DNA of 56,796 nt from Ceratorhiza oryzae-sativae (GCA_030998015.1 JARWMV010000099.1:1-56796); one strand, 5' to 3'; counted from the first letter of the stretch, positions 9,837 through 19,834 are shown. The notes: a model not told the origin generated them from the sequence alone. Translations and numbers: made by a program.

Positions 9837-12800
9837 ATGCCACCATCTTCAAGTTCTGAAATCCAGGCAGATTCAGATTCAGAGACTGAGAATCCACAGA
9901 GTGAGTGCATACACTTCCTAAAGCTAATCTGGTTCTCTTTTACCTAATATGTCATTTCCAGATCTGGCATTGCATTGTTGCCTTGTGTCAAGAATCCTTG
10001 AAAAAACTGGATTTGAGGCTTGAGAGTTCCAAGTTCAAGCAGTGCAAGCTGTCCTAGATGGTGATGATCTTGTAGTGCATGCAGGAACAGGTAGCAGGAA
10101 GACATTGATATTCATTGCTCCTCATTTTGTCCTAGAGAACAAAGTCTTGATTGTCATATCACCTCTCATTCTTTTACAGAATGATCAGGTAAGTCAAGAT
10201 TATATGCATATTGATATGTTAATGAATAAGCTGTGAGCAGCAAGAGTGAATGAAAAGGATGGGAGTTAGTGCAATTGCACTCAACAAAGAGGTCCACATT
10301 GATCCTAAGACTTGGAGAGTGAGTTGTTCATTTGGTTGATGATTGCCAATGTGTTCTGATTGACTTTCCGGTCCCTGCTTGATGCCTTGGCAGGAAATTG
10401 CTGAAGGGAAATACAAGATTATTTTGCTTAGCCCCAAAATGGCTCTACATAGCAAAGATGTGCACAAGACATTTGACAACAACATTTTTTGAAAGGCTTT
10501 GATTGCCATCCATATTGATGAGGCACATACAATCTTGCTCTGGGGAGGTGACTTCCAGAAGGATTATCAAGGACTAGGTTGGGTTTGTGCTCAATTACCT
10601 AAGGGAGTACCAGTGTTGCTTGTGAGCACTACACTTTGGCCAAATGTCAAGCAGGATGCAATGTCAACACTTGGTTTTGCTTCAGATGCATCAAAGTACA
10701 CTGACATCAATGTTGGGAATGAGAGAGACAATGTTTTTATTGGGGTTTGTCCAATGCAGTATCCAGCGTTGTCCTTCAAAGATATCTTGAGACATTTCAA
10801 TCCCAACAAGACTGATCCTTACAAGATACCCTCCACCATCATCTACATTGATAATGTAAACAACATAACATTTGGCATCATTGCCTTATACAAATGGCTT
10901 CACCCCTTGCTACAAGGCAAAACATTGGTCATGCCAGTGCATGCGTGGATGACACTGAAATACTGCAGCAAGGCAATGGCAAAATTTGCAGCAGGAGAAG
11001 TCAGAGTCATATTTGCTACAGAGGCAGCAGGGATGGTGAGTTTTAAAGTACATTTTCAAACTAACTTGCCTTGACTGGGCTCTAGGTGTCAGAGCTACAA
11101 CCTGAGGGGTAATGTCAAACACCTAAGTGGCAATGACAAGCCTATGGGCAGTGATGATGGAGGCTGTACTGACAATGTCTAAGGTAGGATGCACAGTGAG
11201 GGTGTGATAAGATGCAGATGTAGAAGTAAGTGCACTTGTCCTTAAGAGGACTGGGCAGGGACTATGGACTATAAGTCACACAGGTAGTAGAGGGGATACA
11301 ACAGGAGGTCAAGTTCTGAGGCTTAAGGCTCTCAGACTCTCCCTTATATATTCATATGATGAGTTATATCAAATACACATATGGTGCAAGACAACTATTG
11401 TACAATGTAAGAATGGTGCCATGTAACAGAATATTCCAGAAGGTACAAACAGAATGTAAACAACAACAAGGTGACATGATCATGTAAGTAATTCTATGCA
11501 TATATCCAATTAAACAGGACTTGTCCAAAAATATGAGAAAGAGAGATGTATAAAATATAGGAAAATCATAATAAAATCTGTGTCATGGTCTAGGCCATGA
11601 CAATGGGGGTATGATATTTCAAACATTAAATGTGTGATCCAGTTTGGGGTTTGTGGTTCAATAGGTGAATGATATCAACAGTATACATTATCTAAATGAT
11701 GACTAGAAACATGATTGTTTTGCAGACACCTTCATGCAGCAAATTGGGTGTGCTTGGCAGGGACCAGACAGGACAGGCAAAGGATGGCTCATCTATGAGA
11801 AATGGGTGCCCACTTGTAACCAGAACAAGGTTACAGAAGGCAAGGAAAAGGCTTCAACCAGCAAGAAGGGGAAGACACCCACAGGTAATGGAAAACCCAA
11901 GGCCCACAATGGCAGCCAGCACACATCCAATAGCAAAAGTGAATGAAAATGCAACCAGCTTGTGCAGAAGCTAGTGACTGAGATAAAATGTCACTGTGAG
12001 TTTCTTAATCAAGTATATAATAACCTGGCTAGAGGTGAGCTAGTTTAAGTATACAATTAATTGATTTCTTCTGCTAAAGTTGTTGGGCTACAGAAATACC
12101 AGTTCCTCCCCACAAATGCTGTGATCTATGCAACCCAAACTCTGCTACTCAACTTGTGCAGCACAAGTTCCCCCCCAAAGTAGGGCAGCCAAGGGCTGCT
12201 CACATCTCTGGCCAATTGAATCCTGATATGCTTGTGTGCCTTTGCACTTGGCAAAAGTTAGTTTTCCCTTCTGCTTTCTGTTGCTCCTCTCTGTTTGGCG
12301 CATCTGCACTGATTAGCAATGATGAGATTGAACAAATCTCTTACTGCGCACTGCTTTGCTCTATTGCTCACCTTCAAACCTATCTTGTCAAATTGTGCCA
12401 CATCAATTTGCAGCTTGAGTCAATGTGGGAAGCACTTAAAGCTGGTGGTTTCGCACTTCCTGATGATTCTGTAGAAGAGAGAAAGCCTGAGCCAACTCCG
12501 AAAACTCATACTGTGCTGACCACTAGGCCAGCCACCATTCAAACTAAGTTGAGCTCTGCCAAGTCTTGGCACCACAGAGGAAATGCACTCAGTCCTAGAT
12601 CCAGCACTGTAGTCCCTGGGAGCTCAACTGGAATCTCTGCCAATGACATCTGGTGGAGAGAAGAGCAAAACTATGAGGTTTGTCAATCCACTATGGACAA
12701 TTTACAGCAACTTTTGCTGGAAATTCACAGGTGCCAAAGGAATCAACCAAATATACTTGCCCATCTAAGTGTCCACATCTTGACTATCTGTTATGGATCA

Positions 12801-12860
12801 CTAACATTTTCTATTATTTTAGTCTGCTCTGCCAACCTCAAGCGATGCCTCTGTAATTAA
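9837..12860 (+). pseudogene. RecQ-like DNA helicase pseudogene
   Basis: The start is taken at ATG 9837. Order of motifs: QVQAVQAVLDGDDLVVHAG with a Walker A reading AGTGSRKT (a Gly replaced by Arg), LIVISPLILLQNDQ, IHIDEAHTILLWGGDF..DYQGLG (the DEAH-W-DY-LG pattern of RecQ helicases), VRVIFATEAAGM, then after an intron and a solo LTR a GYDISNIKCVIQFGV segment, QQIGCAWQGPDRTGKGWLIYEKW (motif VI, normally QRxGRxGR, degraded), and a Cys-rich tail near 12100. An in-frame TGA lies at 10021-10023. Such RecQ-like genes are expanded and mobile-element-associated in basidiomycetes. The copy is clearly dead. Confidence 0.75.
11088..11602 (-). repeat. Solo gypsy LTR (old copy)
   Basis: A 515-bp relative of the 5666-6178 LTR, bounded by TGTCA and TGACA. 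It sits almost exactly at an intron end of the RecQ-like pseudogene. No perfect 5-bp target duplication is visible (CTAGG versus ATGGG). Many CpG sites of the young LTR are TpG or CpA here. Confidence 0.88.
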
Positions 12861-12993
12861 ATTGTGAAATACTTGGATTTGTATGCACTCCAAATTGTAC
12901 TATTTTTCGTTCCATTAAATAGTACAAATTTCCCGCTCTCCAACGCATATTTTATTAAGTTTTTACGATAAGATCTCAGAGAGATACAGAGGT

Positions 12994-13715
12994 TGTGATA
13001 TTTCCTCTTATCAGGAGATATTGATTACAACATTGCACTGCACATATCTTGGCAACTGCTTACGCTATCAAGGCGATCTTGTGCTCTATCGATAGCTAAT
13101 CTTCGGCGGTATCTGCTGCCCGAAGATCGTCGCGATCCACCGGATCCTCGCGCCGGAATGGCCCGAAGATCATTAGAATCTTACTGGACCATCAATCAAG
13201 ATCTAATGACTCCAGTGAGTCAGGAGAGCTTCCCAAATTGATCCAGAAGCTTCTCTGACTCACTTTATGACTCACTAAGGTGTAGCCTCCATTCATTACA
13301 TGTATATACTATGATAATATGATCTACAAGCCAATAGCAGGTCTCAGATGCATCAATGCCTTCGATCCACACCCTGTCTTTACTCTTTTATCCTATACTG
13401 GGCTAGGGTGTACCCCAAGTATAGCAGTACCCTCTTTTGATGATTGCACTGGCATGCATGTATCTATTTGGCTCTGGAATGCCCTCCTCAGGGTATAAAA
13501 GGACCTCCTCTGAGGCCCTTCCAGACCACCTCCCTCTACTCAACCCAGACTGGTTATTGGTTTCTTTTCTCTTTCTATTTCTCTTGTCTGTGTGTGATTT
13601 CTTATATAACTAGTACTGAGGAATAAAGTACCATATTAGTTATATACTGTCTGATTCATTGTATCTTATATACAGAGATATATAAGGATACAATATTGCC
13701 TGATTGAGTGTGACA
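12994..13715 (+). repeat. LTR-like promoter region, unrelated family
   Basis: Plus-strand architecture resembles an LTR: start TGTGATATTT, an imperfect 18-bp inverted repeat at about 13213-13262 (GTGAGTCAGGAGAGCTTC), TATAAAAGG at 13494, a C/T-rich stretch, AATAAA at 13622, and a TGACA end near 13715. No matching flanks or second copy were found, so the boundaries are tentative; the 3' end could instead be at TGTAACA near 14092. Confidence 0.4.
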
Positions 13716-15638
13716 TTAAGTACCAGCTATTAGAGGAAATCTAAGTACCTGTAGCTGAGGAAGTACATGCATTAGGCAGCCCACCATCTATCCTATAAGC
13801 TATTGCTTAAGTCTAGTATTAAGATTAGTATCAGTTAGTCCAAGCAACTAGGGCTGAACTACATTTAAGATATCAAAGGGAACCTGACCTTAGTAGTCTT
13901 GCTCTTTATACCTATAAATTAGTCAGTTTACACTGTGAAAGATTAAGACTACCTTGAGTGTTACTTGATTGCATTGCAACTACTTTGAGCCTTCTTACTC
14001 TAGACTAAGAAGTATTGAGTACGATTAGTGTATACTAACATATCTACATTTGCTTAAGCTCTAGATATCCAAGCGTACCCTGACCTGTAACACTATCAGG
14101 GCAACTCTTGCCAATCTCCAGCACAATTGCCCCCAACACCTCTCATAAATACTGCACTTCCTATGTCTACCTATGCCCAACCCACCTTTCAAGCTCCTGC
14201 ACATCCAGTTGGACACACAATTGTGCCATCCCAATGCCCACACCTTCCTCCTATACTGCCATCCATGTGGTTCACATCCCTCACTGTTCATCAAATGTAC
14301 TGAGCTCCAGTGGCAGTAGCAATACAGCACCTGTCACCAATCAGGCTGGTTGGTTTTACATACTTTGGCATCCCACATGTGCCTACCTTTGCTCCTTGTA
14401 TATCAGCATTGCATTGGCCAGATAGCCAGCTACAGCCCTTGCATACACTAACTCTTAACTGCTGAAACACTCACAACCCAAGGCACCCCCTGAACCATCC
14501 CTCAGTTTAGTTGCATTTTTGGGCTATTAACTTATGTATTATTATAAACTGTGCTCCTGTATCACATATAAGCTTATTTGTTATTTATGGCAATTTATGC
14601 AGTATGCTACCAAGCAATCCCAACACAATTTCATGGGTTAGCTATGGTTATTGCTTAATGCTCATGGTTGGCACTTTGTCCATCCATGCAAAACCTCTAA
14701 GTTGAGCCTGTGCTCAGAGTTTTCAATACAGACAGTTTGGAAGTAGTGGGGGAGGGGGGTTTGATATTGGGGGGTGTGGGGTATATCAAATCCATGCAAC
14801 CTGACTGAGTGGATCTCAAACCGGATGTGGAAGAGACTAGTCTCTGAATAGAATTTTAGTGTGGGGCAGCAGCTGGGACTAAATCTGGCAGGCTAGGGAC
14901 TGTCTGAGCCTAGTTTGCAGTACAGAGACCCTATGAGGCTACTGAGGATGGGCCCAGAGGCAGGTGCTTACTTGGTGTCTAAACAGCTTGCATCAGACCA
15001 GTTATATTCAGCTTTATTGTTTGGCTAAATCTTATCCTGGCACAAGCAAGATTTCCCTGACCAGCATTGGCATATTTCCAACTCAGCACTTATGGTTGGT
15101 TATCACAGCGCACATATATTTAACAAAAAAACAACAACGAAAATTTCCCAAAATTCTCAGCCTACACCTGCCCCTATCTTTACGATCCAGAGGAGCTCAT
15201 GTAACACTATCTAGGAGTGTTATGTTAAATGAATGGCTAGTATTCAGTAGGATAGGCAGTAATATACATTGGTTACAGACAATCAGAACGATGCACAGAT
15301 TGAGGTGGGGATGGCTGTTATACATTGGGTTACAGTTAACAGTAATGGTGTATGTATGCCTTGACTGCCAAGCCAAGCACCAAGCAACAGACTTGGTGCA
15401 GCTATGGGGATGATAATCAACATATGTAGTTATCTCAGGTGGCAATACTCACCAAGATGGTGTGGATGGCAGCTGAGTTGATGCCCACCCCGCATGCCCT
15501 CACTGTATGCACAGGGTTATAGTTGACAGTAGCAGGGCTGCTGCGGTTCTGTTGAGGATCAATAGGGTGGTAAACCCAAGGCAATCTGCAAGGAAATAAT
15601 AGTCAGTATTTGAAGTAACAGCGATTGGTTATGCTCAC
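13716..15638. other. No recognised gene; CpG-poor relic DNA
   Basis: Only short ORFs occur and none has a recognisable motif. There is a G-rich run at 14750-14780. A well-formed possible minus-strand exon lies at about 15465-15580 (acceptor TTGCAG, donor GTGAGT), downstream of the H3-like exons. It encodes PWVYHPIDPQQNRSSP-like sequence that I do not recognise. Confidence 0.4.
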
Positions 15639-16135
15639 CAAGTAAACATCCATTTGGAACAGTGTTGTAAGCCTATGGTTCACCCAAGACAAGAGAGAAA
15701 ATAAGACATACCAGACATTGTGCTTGGCAAGGATATCAGCCAAGTTGGCGTCCTCAAAGAGTGTGACAAGTGTCTGAGGCTTCCTCAACCATCTAGGGGC
15801 CTGGCAAAGTGGTGGATGACTGAGAGCCAGGGTGAGCTGGTCGTAGCTTACCAGTGTGGACTTGGCAGACTTGCAAGCCTGCTTGATAGTGAGCTGCTTG
15901 TGAGGCACCTTGCCTATAGAAAGATGCAGTCAATAGCATCAGTTAGCCAGTGCAAGAAGCCCAAGGGTGGGTGTCTTACCATCTTGACAGTTGCTTATGG
16001 GCAGCTTTGTCGCTGGCTGACTGCTTTTGACCTAGAAAAGGACAAGTGCTAGGGGTTAGCTGGGTAACACAAGGGGGGCGAGAAGGGGTGTACCTCCTGG
16101 CAATTTGCTTATGGAGCACCTTGCTGCTTGCTGCC
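15639..16135 (-). pseudogene. Decayed histone H3-like gene with many introns
   Basis: Minus-strand exons bounded by good GT-AG sites: 15852-15913 encodes GKVPHKQLTIKQACKSAKST, which matches the H3 tail pattern GKxPxKQLxxKxAxKSAxST; 15712-15800 encodes TLVTLFEDANLADILAKHNV, matching the H3 LFEDTNLCAIHAKRV helix; 15639-15672 encodes TLFQMDVYL, matching TIMPKDIQL. The core helices between tail and LFED are missing, and the ASE part before LVTLFED is one base out of frame. Two further tail-like exons lie upstream, near 15982-16030 (KQSASDKAAHKQL) and near 16096-16130 (SSKVLHKQIA). It looks like a dead, rearranged H3 copy. Confidence 0.5.
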
Positions 16136-16572
16136 CTGGAAGCAGGAGGTGGGTTGTAGTATTAATAGGTAATTCAATATAACCAGTACGACAGACATAC
16201 CATTTAGAAGTGATGTAGTATACTGTAGGGACTGAGGGTTGTTCTGGATAGCATCAAGAAGTGTGGTGAGTTGTTGGATCAGCTGACAAGGGTAAGTCTT
16301 CAAGTTTGTGTCTGTCTGTGTTCATGTGTTAACAGCCAGGTGAGTATCATTTTTGCAGCTCTTTGCACCACCCAACGTTTGCTCACCTCAACAACTGCAA
16401 CGGCCATGGCACTGGCAGACAAGGCCAAGATCTGTGCACATGGGGGGTTGAACAAGGTGGTTGGGCTGATGAGCACACCTCATACACATGACTAGATTGA
16501 AATCCATGAAACCCTACTGAGCCCGCATATAGGCAAACATGTGTACTTGGTTCCGCAGAGTTTTGTTCACCA

Positions 16573-16799
16573 TGCCTTGTCCCAGAAAAAAAGCACACAC
16601 CAAGGTCATTCAAGACCTCATAGTAGCTGGACTGTCTCTGCTTGATGGTTCTGAATTGAGCTCTGATGACAAGGATGGTTTTGCACCTCTAAACGTGGCG
16701 CCGCTTGCTGGCCTGGCTCCAGGGGGCCTTCTGCATGCTCTTCCTGCTCTCCCTGCTCTCCCCACCCTGCCTATGCTGGTGCCCCATCCTCCTGCACAT
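16573..16799 (+). pseudogene. Unidentified ORF truncated by an LTR
   Basis: Met at 16573, with the opening MPCPRKKAHTKVIQDLIVAG, an acidic SELSSDDKDG stretch, then a run of Ala/Leu/Pro repeats (LPALPALPTLP). The reading frame runs into the TGTCGTGACC start of the LTR at 16800, so the original 3' part is gone. The short basic and acidic opening resembles the leader of transposon proteins in this kind of genome, but I cannot name the family. Confidence 0.3.
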
Positions 16800-17580
16800 T
16801 GTCGTGACCCTCTGGAGGCTCCCTTGTGGAGCACTTAAGTAGTGGCTGCGTTTACGGTTTGGTGCTATGCAGTATGTATTGAGCGTTCTAGTTACAGTGT
16901 TTGCTATGGTCTATGGTGGTTGACAAGATAAAGCAAGCTGAGGCGTTCAGTCTTGCTTTACTCCCCTTATATACATGTGACTGCAGTTGCTGCGGTGGCC
17001 CCTCTTTCCTAAGCGCCGTCTATAGCAGTTATAGGTTCTATATAGTACTAGGTCTTAGGTAATTGTTTATCCTAAGTTTGTGCAGCTCCGAATCTTATAG
17101 AGCCGCGCAAGGTCCGAGGGTCATGTGACCTTTTGGTCTTAAGCACCCGGCGCTTAATCGCTGGATAAGCGCCAAGGTCACGTGACAACTCGCTCCTTGC
17201 TCCAGGTAACATGGGAGAGAAACGCTGGAGCCAGTTCAGGGTAACCACCGGCACTTAATCGTGGGGTAAGCGCCGAGATCACGTGACAACTCGCTCCTCG
17301 CTCCAGGTAACATGGGAGAGAAACGCTGGAGCAAGTTCAGGGTAACCACTGGCGCTTAATCGTGGGGTAAGCGCCGAGATCACGTGACAACTCGCTCCTC
17401 GCTCCAGGTAACATGGGAGAGAAACGCTGGAGCGAGTTCAGGGTAACCACCGGCGCTTAATCGTTGGGTAAGCGCCGAGATCATGTGATCCTGTTTATGG
17501 TTTGTTCCGCTTCAGGAAAAATGCCATAAATCTGTACAATATTTGGTTGTTAGGTTATGTCTGCTAGGCGGGTCATAACA
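16800..17580 (-). repeat. Gypsy-type LTR with internal tandem repeats
   Basis: 781 bp with inverted ends: TGTCGTGACCC on the left and GGGTCATAACA on the right. The minus strand has TATATAAGGGG (near plus 16962-16972) as promoter. Immediately right, the minus strand reads AAAGGGGGGGATAA, a polypurine tract, so this is the 3' LTR of a minus-strand element. Its internal part is lost beyond about 17640. The 101-bp repeats lie in the U3 part. Confidence 0.7.
17149..17490. repeat. 101-bp tandem repeat with hairpin and TCACGTGA box
   Basis: Units start at 17149, 17250, 17351 and 17452 (the last partial), spaced exactly 101 bp. Each opens with the inverted repeat GGCGCTTA / TAAGCGCC around a 9-nt loop, followed by TCACGTGA (variant TCATGTGA in the last) and a second inverted repeat CGCTCC / GGAGCG. 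Units 2 and 3 are nearly identical. Confidence 0.9.
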
Positions 17581-17644
17581 TTATCCCCCCCTTTGGACAT
17601 GTCTTGGGGGATCTTGAGGCATGTTTCTTTTCTGGGTTCTAAAA

Positions 17645-17786
17645 GTTTCTAAAAGGTATCTCATATATCAAGGAGGTTAAGGGCGCTGGACTCAAACCAA
17701 CAACCTTCCGTTCGATGTGTAATTGCTCAGCTAGGAGATGATGAGTCAGGCTAGACCCCTTAACCTCTACGCTACATGAGATTACT
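17645..17786 (-). repeat. tRNA-like sequence, probable SINE head
   Basis: On the minus strand an A-box-like TAGCGTAGAGGTTAAGG (17758-17774) precedes a B-box-like GGTTTGAGTCC (17688-17698), which forms a 5-bp T-stem (GTTGG / CCAGC) around a 7-nt loop. The distance between the boxes is larger than in an intronless tRNA. The ends TCTCAT and ATGAGA can pair. No convincing acceptor stem fits next to the T-stem, so this is a tRNA-derived SINE or relic rather than a working tRNA. Confidence 0.45.
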
Positions 17787-17877
17787 TTCTCCTTGCTTAT
17801 TTCCTTGTTTAAGCTTACTTCTTGACACATGGTCTGAGAATAAAACAGCTTATACAAAGATAATTTATTTTTATTCT

Positions 17878-18366
17878 TTAAGGAAAAACAAAAAATGGCT
17901 TCCCTCCTGAGTATACCCAGTCTACGTTTTTGGATACCCATAGGTCCCCTTCTTCCCCCTCTATGTCTGTCCAACACTTCATTATGGCCGACCGGCTATT
18001 CCCCAGGATCACCGTCGGTCGTACCTTCATTGACTTCACATGAGCATATCTGCCTGTGAAGTCTGCCTCGTACTGGCTCAGGGCTTTGAGCGAGTACTTC
18101 CTGTTTGACTGGACCATGTCATCCAGGATCCAGATGTCAGCGTCCTCCGACAGATTCCCCATGTTCCAGACATTGCACATCCGGCTATGGGAGCCCTTGG
18201 ATCGCGCATACGCCGTCTTTGCAGTTCCTGTTTCGCCTTCGATCACCAGGATGCGATGGCGCACGCCCCTCCCTCTCTTCTCAGCCTCTTCCGCGAACCA
18301 TCGGTCCGCCCTGTCGATGTGTGCCCGGTCTTCTGGGGCTTCCAACTCCACCGGGATTGCAGGCAT
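17878..18366 (-). pseudogene. rep: CRESS-type Rep, superfamily 3 helicase half
   Basis: Open segment of 162 codons in the same frame as the endonuclease half, separated from it by a single stop codon. It carries Walker A GETGTAKT (residues 44-51), Walker B DIWILDD (77-83) and motif C TVILGNS (118-124), in the order of the SF3 helicase of circular Rep-encoding ssDNA viruses such as geminiviruses and genomoviruses. In those viruses the domain unwinds DNA during rolling-circle replication. The Met at 18366 is internal to the domain linker and need not be a start. GC-rich codon use contrasts with the AT/TG-rich relic DNA to the left. Confidence 0.82.
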
Positions 18367-18405
18367 GCATCCCCGGTCCTCCTTATACGTGTACTCAGCA
18401 TATGC

Positions 18406-19164
18406 TCATACCAAGTTCCACGTTGTCACCATCTGGAGGGGGCGCAGGTGCTTGAATGCCTGGTAGTACTCTTTTTTTGTCGCTGAGGCAACAATCTCCG
18501 CCCCGTCCTCCAGGTCCGCCTCCACCCTCGACCTTTTCCTGCCCTTTCCCTTCACCAGGATTTCCTCCAACCTTTCCGAGGTCAGGTCCCCCGCCATCAG
18601 CTCCTCTACCTCCTTGCCGTTAGCTCCGACATCCTTCCAGAGGTAGTTGAAAGCCTCCCTTGCAGGGTTGCCTCCTGGTCCATCCTTGAGGTCCTTCGGC
18701 AGGATGTTGGGGTGTTGCCCCTCGAAGTCCCAGAACCGGGTGTTCTGGGTGTTCCAGCTGCCCTTCTGCTCCTGACTGATGGAGAGGGCGTGGACATGGA
18801 GGGGCCGGGCCGGGTCGTAGTTCGGTTCCTCGGGGTTGTGGTGTTCCACCACTGCCAAAGTCGCCCAATGATTTGGCCGTTGGCGGCAGAACGCCTCGTA
18901 TCGGGCGATGAGCCCACTTGAGGGCTGATCGCGTAGCTTCGACCAGGTCAGCAGCACCGCCCTGGTCTGGACGCGGAACCGAGGGGCCGGCGCGGTTTCG
19001 GTCAGCTCTTTGGACCCTCGATCCGTCGGCGTAGGCCGCGTAGAAGCGGGTGAGGGGGCTCGGCTTGATACCAAGGGCGTTGGCAATGGCGACGCCGACC
19101 TCCGCCCTTTGCTTGATCCGCTTGGCTGGGGTGTTGCCGCGTTCGATCCATTTCCGCTTAGCAT
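18406..19164 (-). pseudogene. rep: CRESS-type Rep, HUH endonuclease half, ends at a premature TGA
   Basis: 252 codons. After a disordered Ser/Pro-rich N-terminus, the rolling-circle motifs appear in order: motif I VLLTWSK (residues 70-76), motif II HVHALSI (113-119, the metal-binding HxH), and motif III YLWK (164-167, with the nicking Tyr). The ORF ends at TGA 18406-18408, and the helicase half continues in the same frame, so a single nonsense change breaks the gene. Another open frame from Met 19207 overlaps the first half with globular-looking sequence (KRKWIERGNTPAKRIKQRAE), so the true N-terminus is uncertain. Rep-like genes derived from ssDNA viruses or plasmids are known in fungal genomes. 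Whether this is an integrated virus, a plasmid or a transposon-borne Rep is open. Confidence 0.82.
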
Positions 19165-19632
19165 TGTTTACAGTTTTAGAGGTATTTGGGGACTGGGAAG
19201 AGAGCATGAGAGTGCGGGTTATCTCGGGCCTTGTGCTTGTCTATATAAGCTGCAAGGTCCATTTTGATTGTCACATGACTCCGTCTTTCGTTTTGTTGTG
19301 ATCACATGACCTTATTTCGGTGATGACGCATCTCCGAGGGGTGCCCTTCCATCCGTTCCCCCGCGTCAGCCTTAAACCTTGCTGCGCTTGGGGCCTCCGC
19401 TCCTCCACTTCGGTCGGTGCCCCCTCTCCAACCCCTCCGGTAGTTAGGGGATAGCAAATGCTCATGTGACCAAGCTAGGTCATGTGGCATCTTGTTGTTC
19501 TGCTCAGTTGGGGGTCACGTGATGTTGTGTCTTCCGGTCAAGTTTGTTTTGGTGTTTGTGCAGGTTATGGTCCTGCCTTGTCGATATAATCTCCCCACCC
19601 TTGTGGGCCTTTTCATCAACCTCTATTCAATT
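19165..19632. promoter_or_regulatory. Divergent intergenic region between Rep and Cys-rich ORF
   Basis: 468 bp between two genes facing away from each other. A TTATATA box lies on the minus strand (about 19242-19249) and an ATATAATC on the plus strand (about 19581-19588). Five copies of a TCACRTGA-like motif occur at 19271, 19302, 19462, 19479 and 19514. No canonical TAATATTAC-type stem-loop was seen here. Confidence 0.45.
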
Positions 19633-19824
19633 ATGTGTGTCATCACCCTTAACTATAATCCCCTCGACTGTACTTGTTGGTCCCTTCCTGAGGAGGACTA
19701 CTGCTCCTATTGCAATGCAGTCTGCGACGCCACCCTCAAGGACTTCTACGGGGGTGTTGGGGACTGGTTCTTCTGTGGGGTGCCAGGTACGTGTGTTCGT
19801 TCTTCGTCGTTCTCACGTAGCTAA
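19633..19824 (+). CDS. Small Cys-rich ORF, 3' end disrupted
   Basis: From ATG 19633: CVITLNYNPLDCTCWSL, then EEDYCSYCNAVCDATL, then GGVGDWFFCGVPG. The spacing CxCW...CxxCxxxC suggests a metal-binding knot. A good donor GTACGTG lies at 19787 and an acceptor TATAG at 19838; the next exon would enter the terminal repeat of the 19835-21276 element and stop within about 16 codons, so the natural C-terminus is lost. An in-frame extension upstream to 19492 is open but hydrophobic and less likely. It is divergent from rep across a shared control region. Function unknown; I recognise no family. Confidence 0.4.
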   Translation: MCVITLNYNPLDCTCWSLPEEDYCSYCNAVCDATLKDFYGGVGDWFFCGVPGTCVRSSSFSRS

Positions 19825-19834
19825 CTTGTTCTGT

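Noticed and set aside
12994..14095. Complete LTR element around the TATAAAAG/AATAAA region
   Set aside because: No second LTR, no matching 5-bp flanks and no pol sequence, so only an LTR-like region is reported.
17645..17786. Functional tRNA gene
   Set aside because: A and B boxes are present but spacing is long and no proper acceptor stem closes next to the T-stem; a SINE or relic fits better.
17639..17977. 112-codon minus-strand ORF downstream of Rep
   Set aside because: Covers the tRNA-like SINE head and Rep tail in another frame; no coding evidence.
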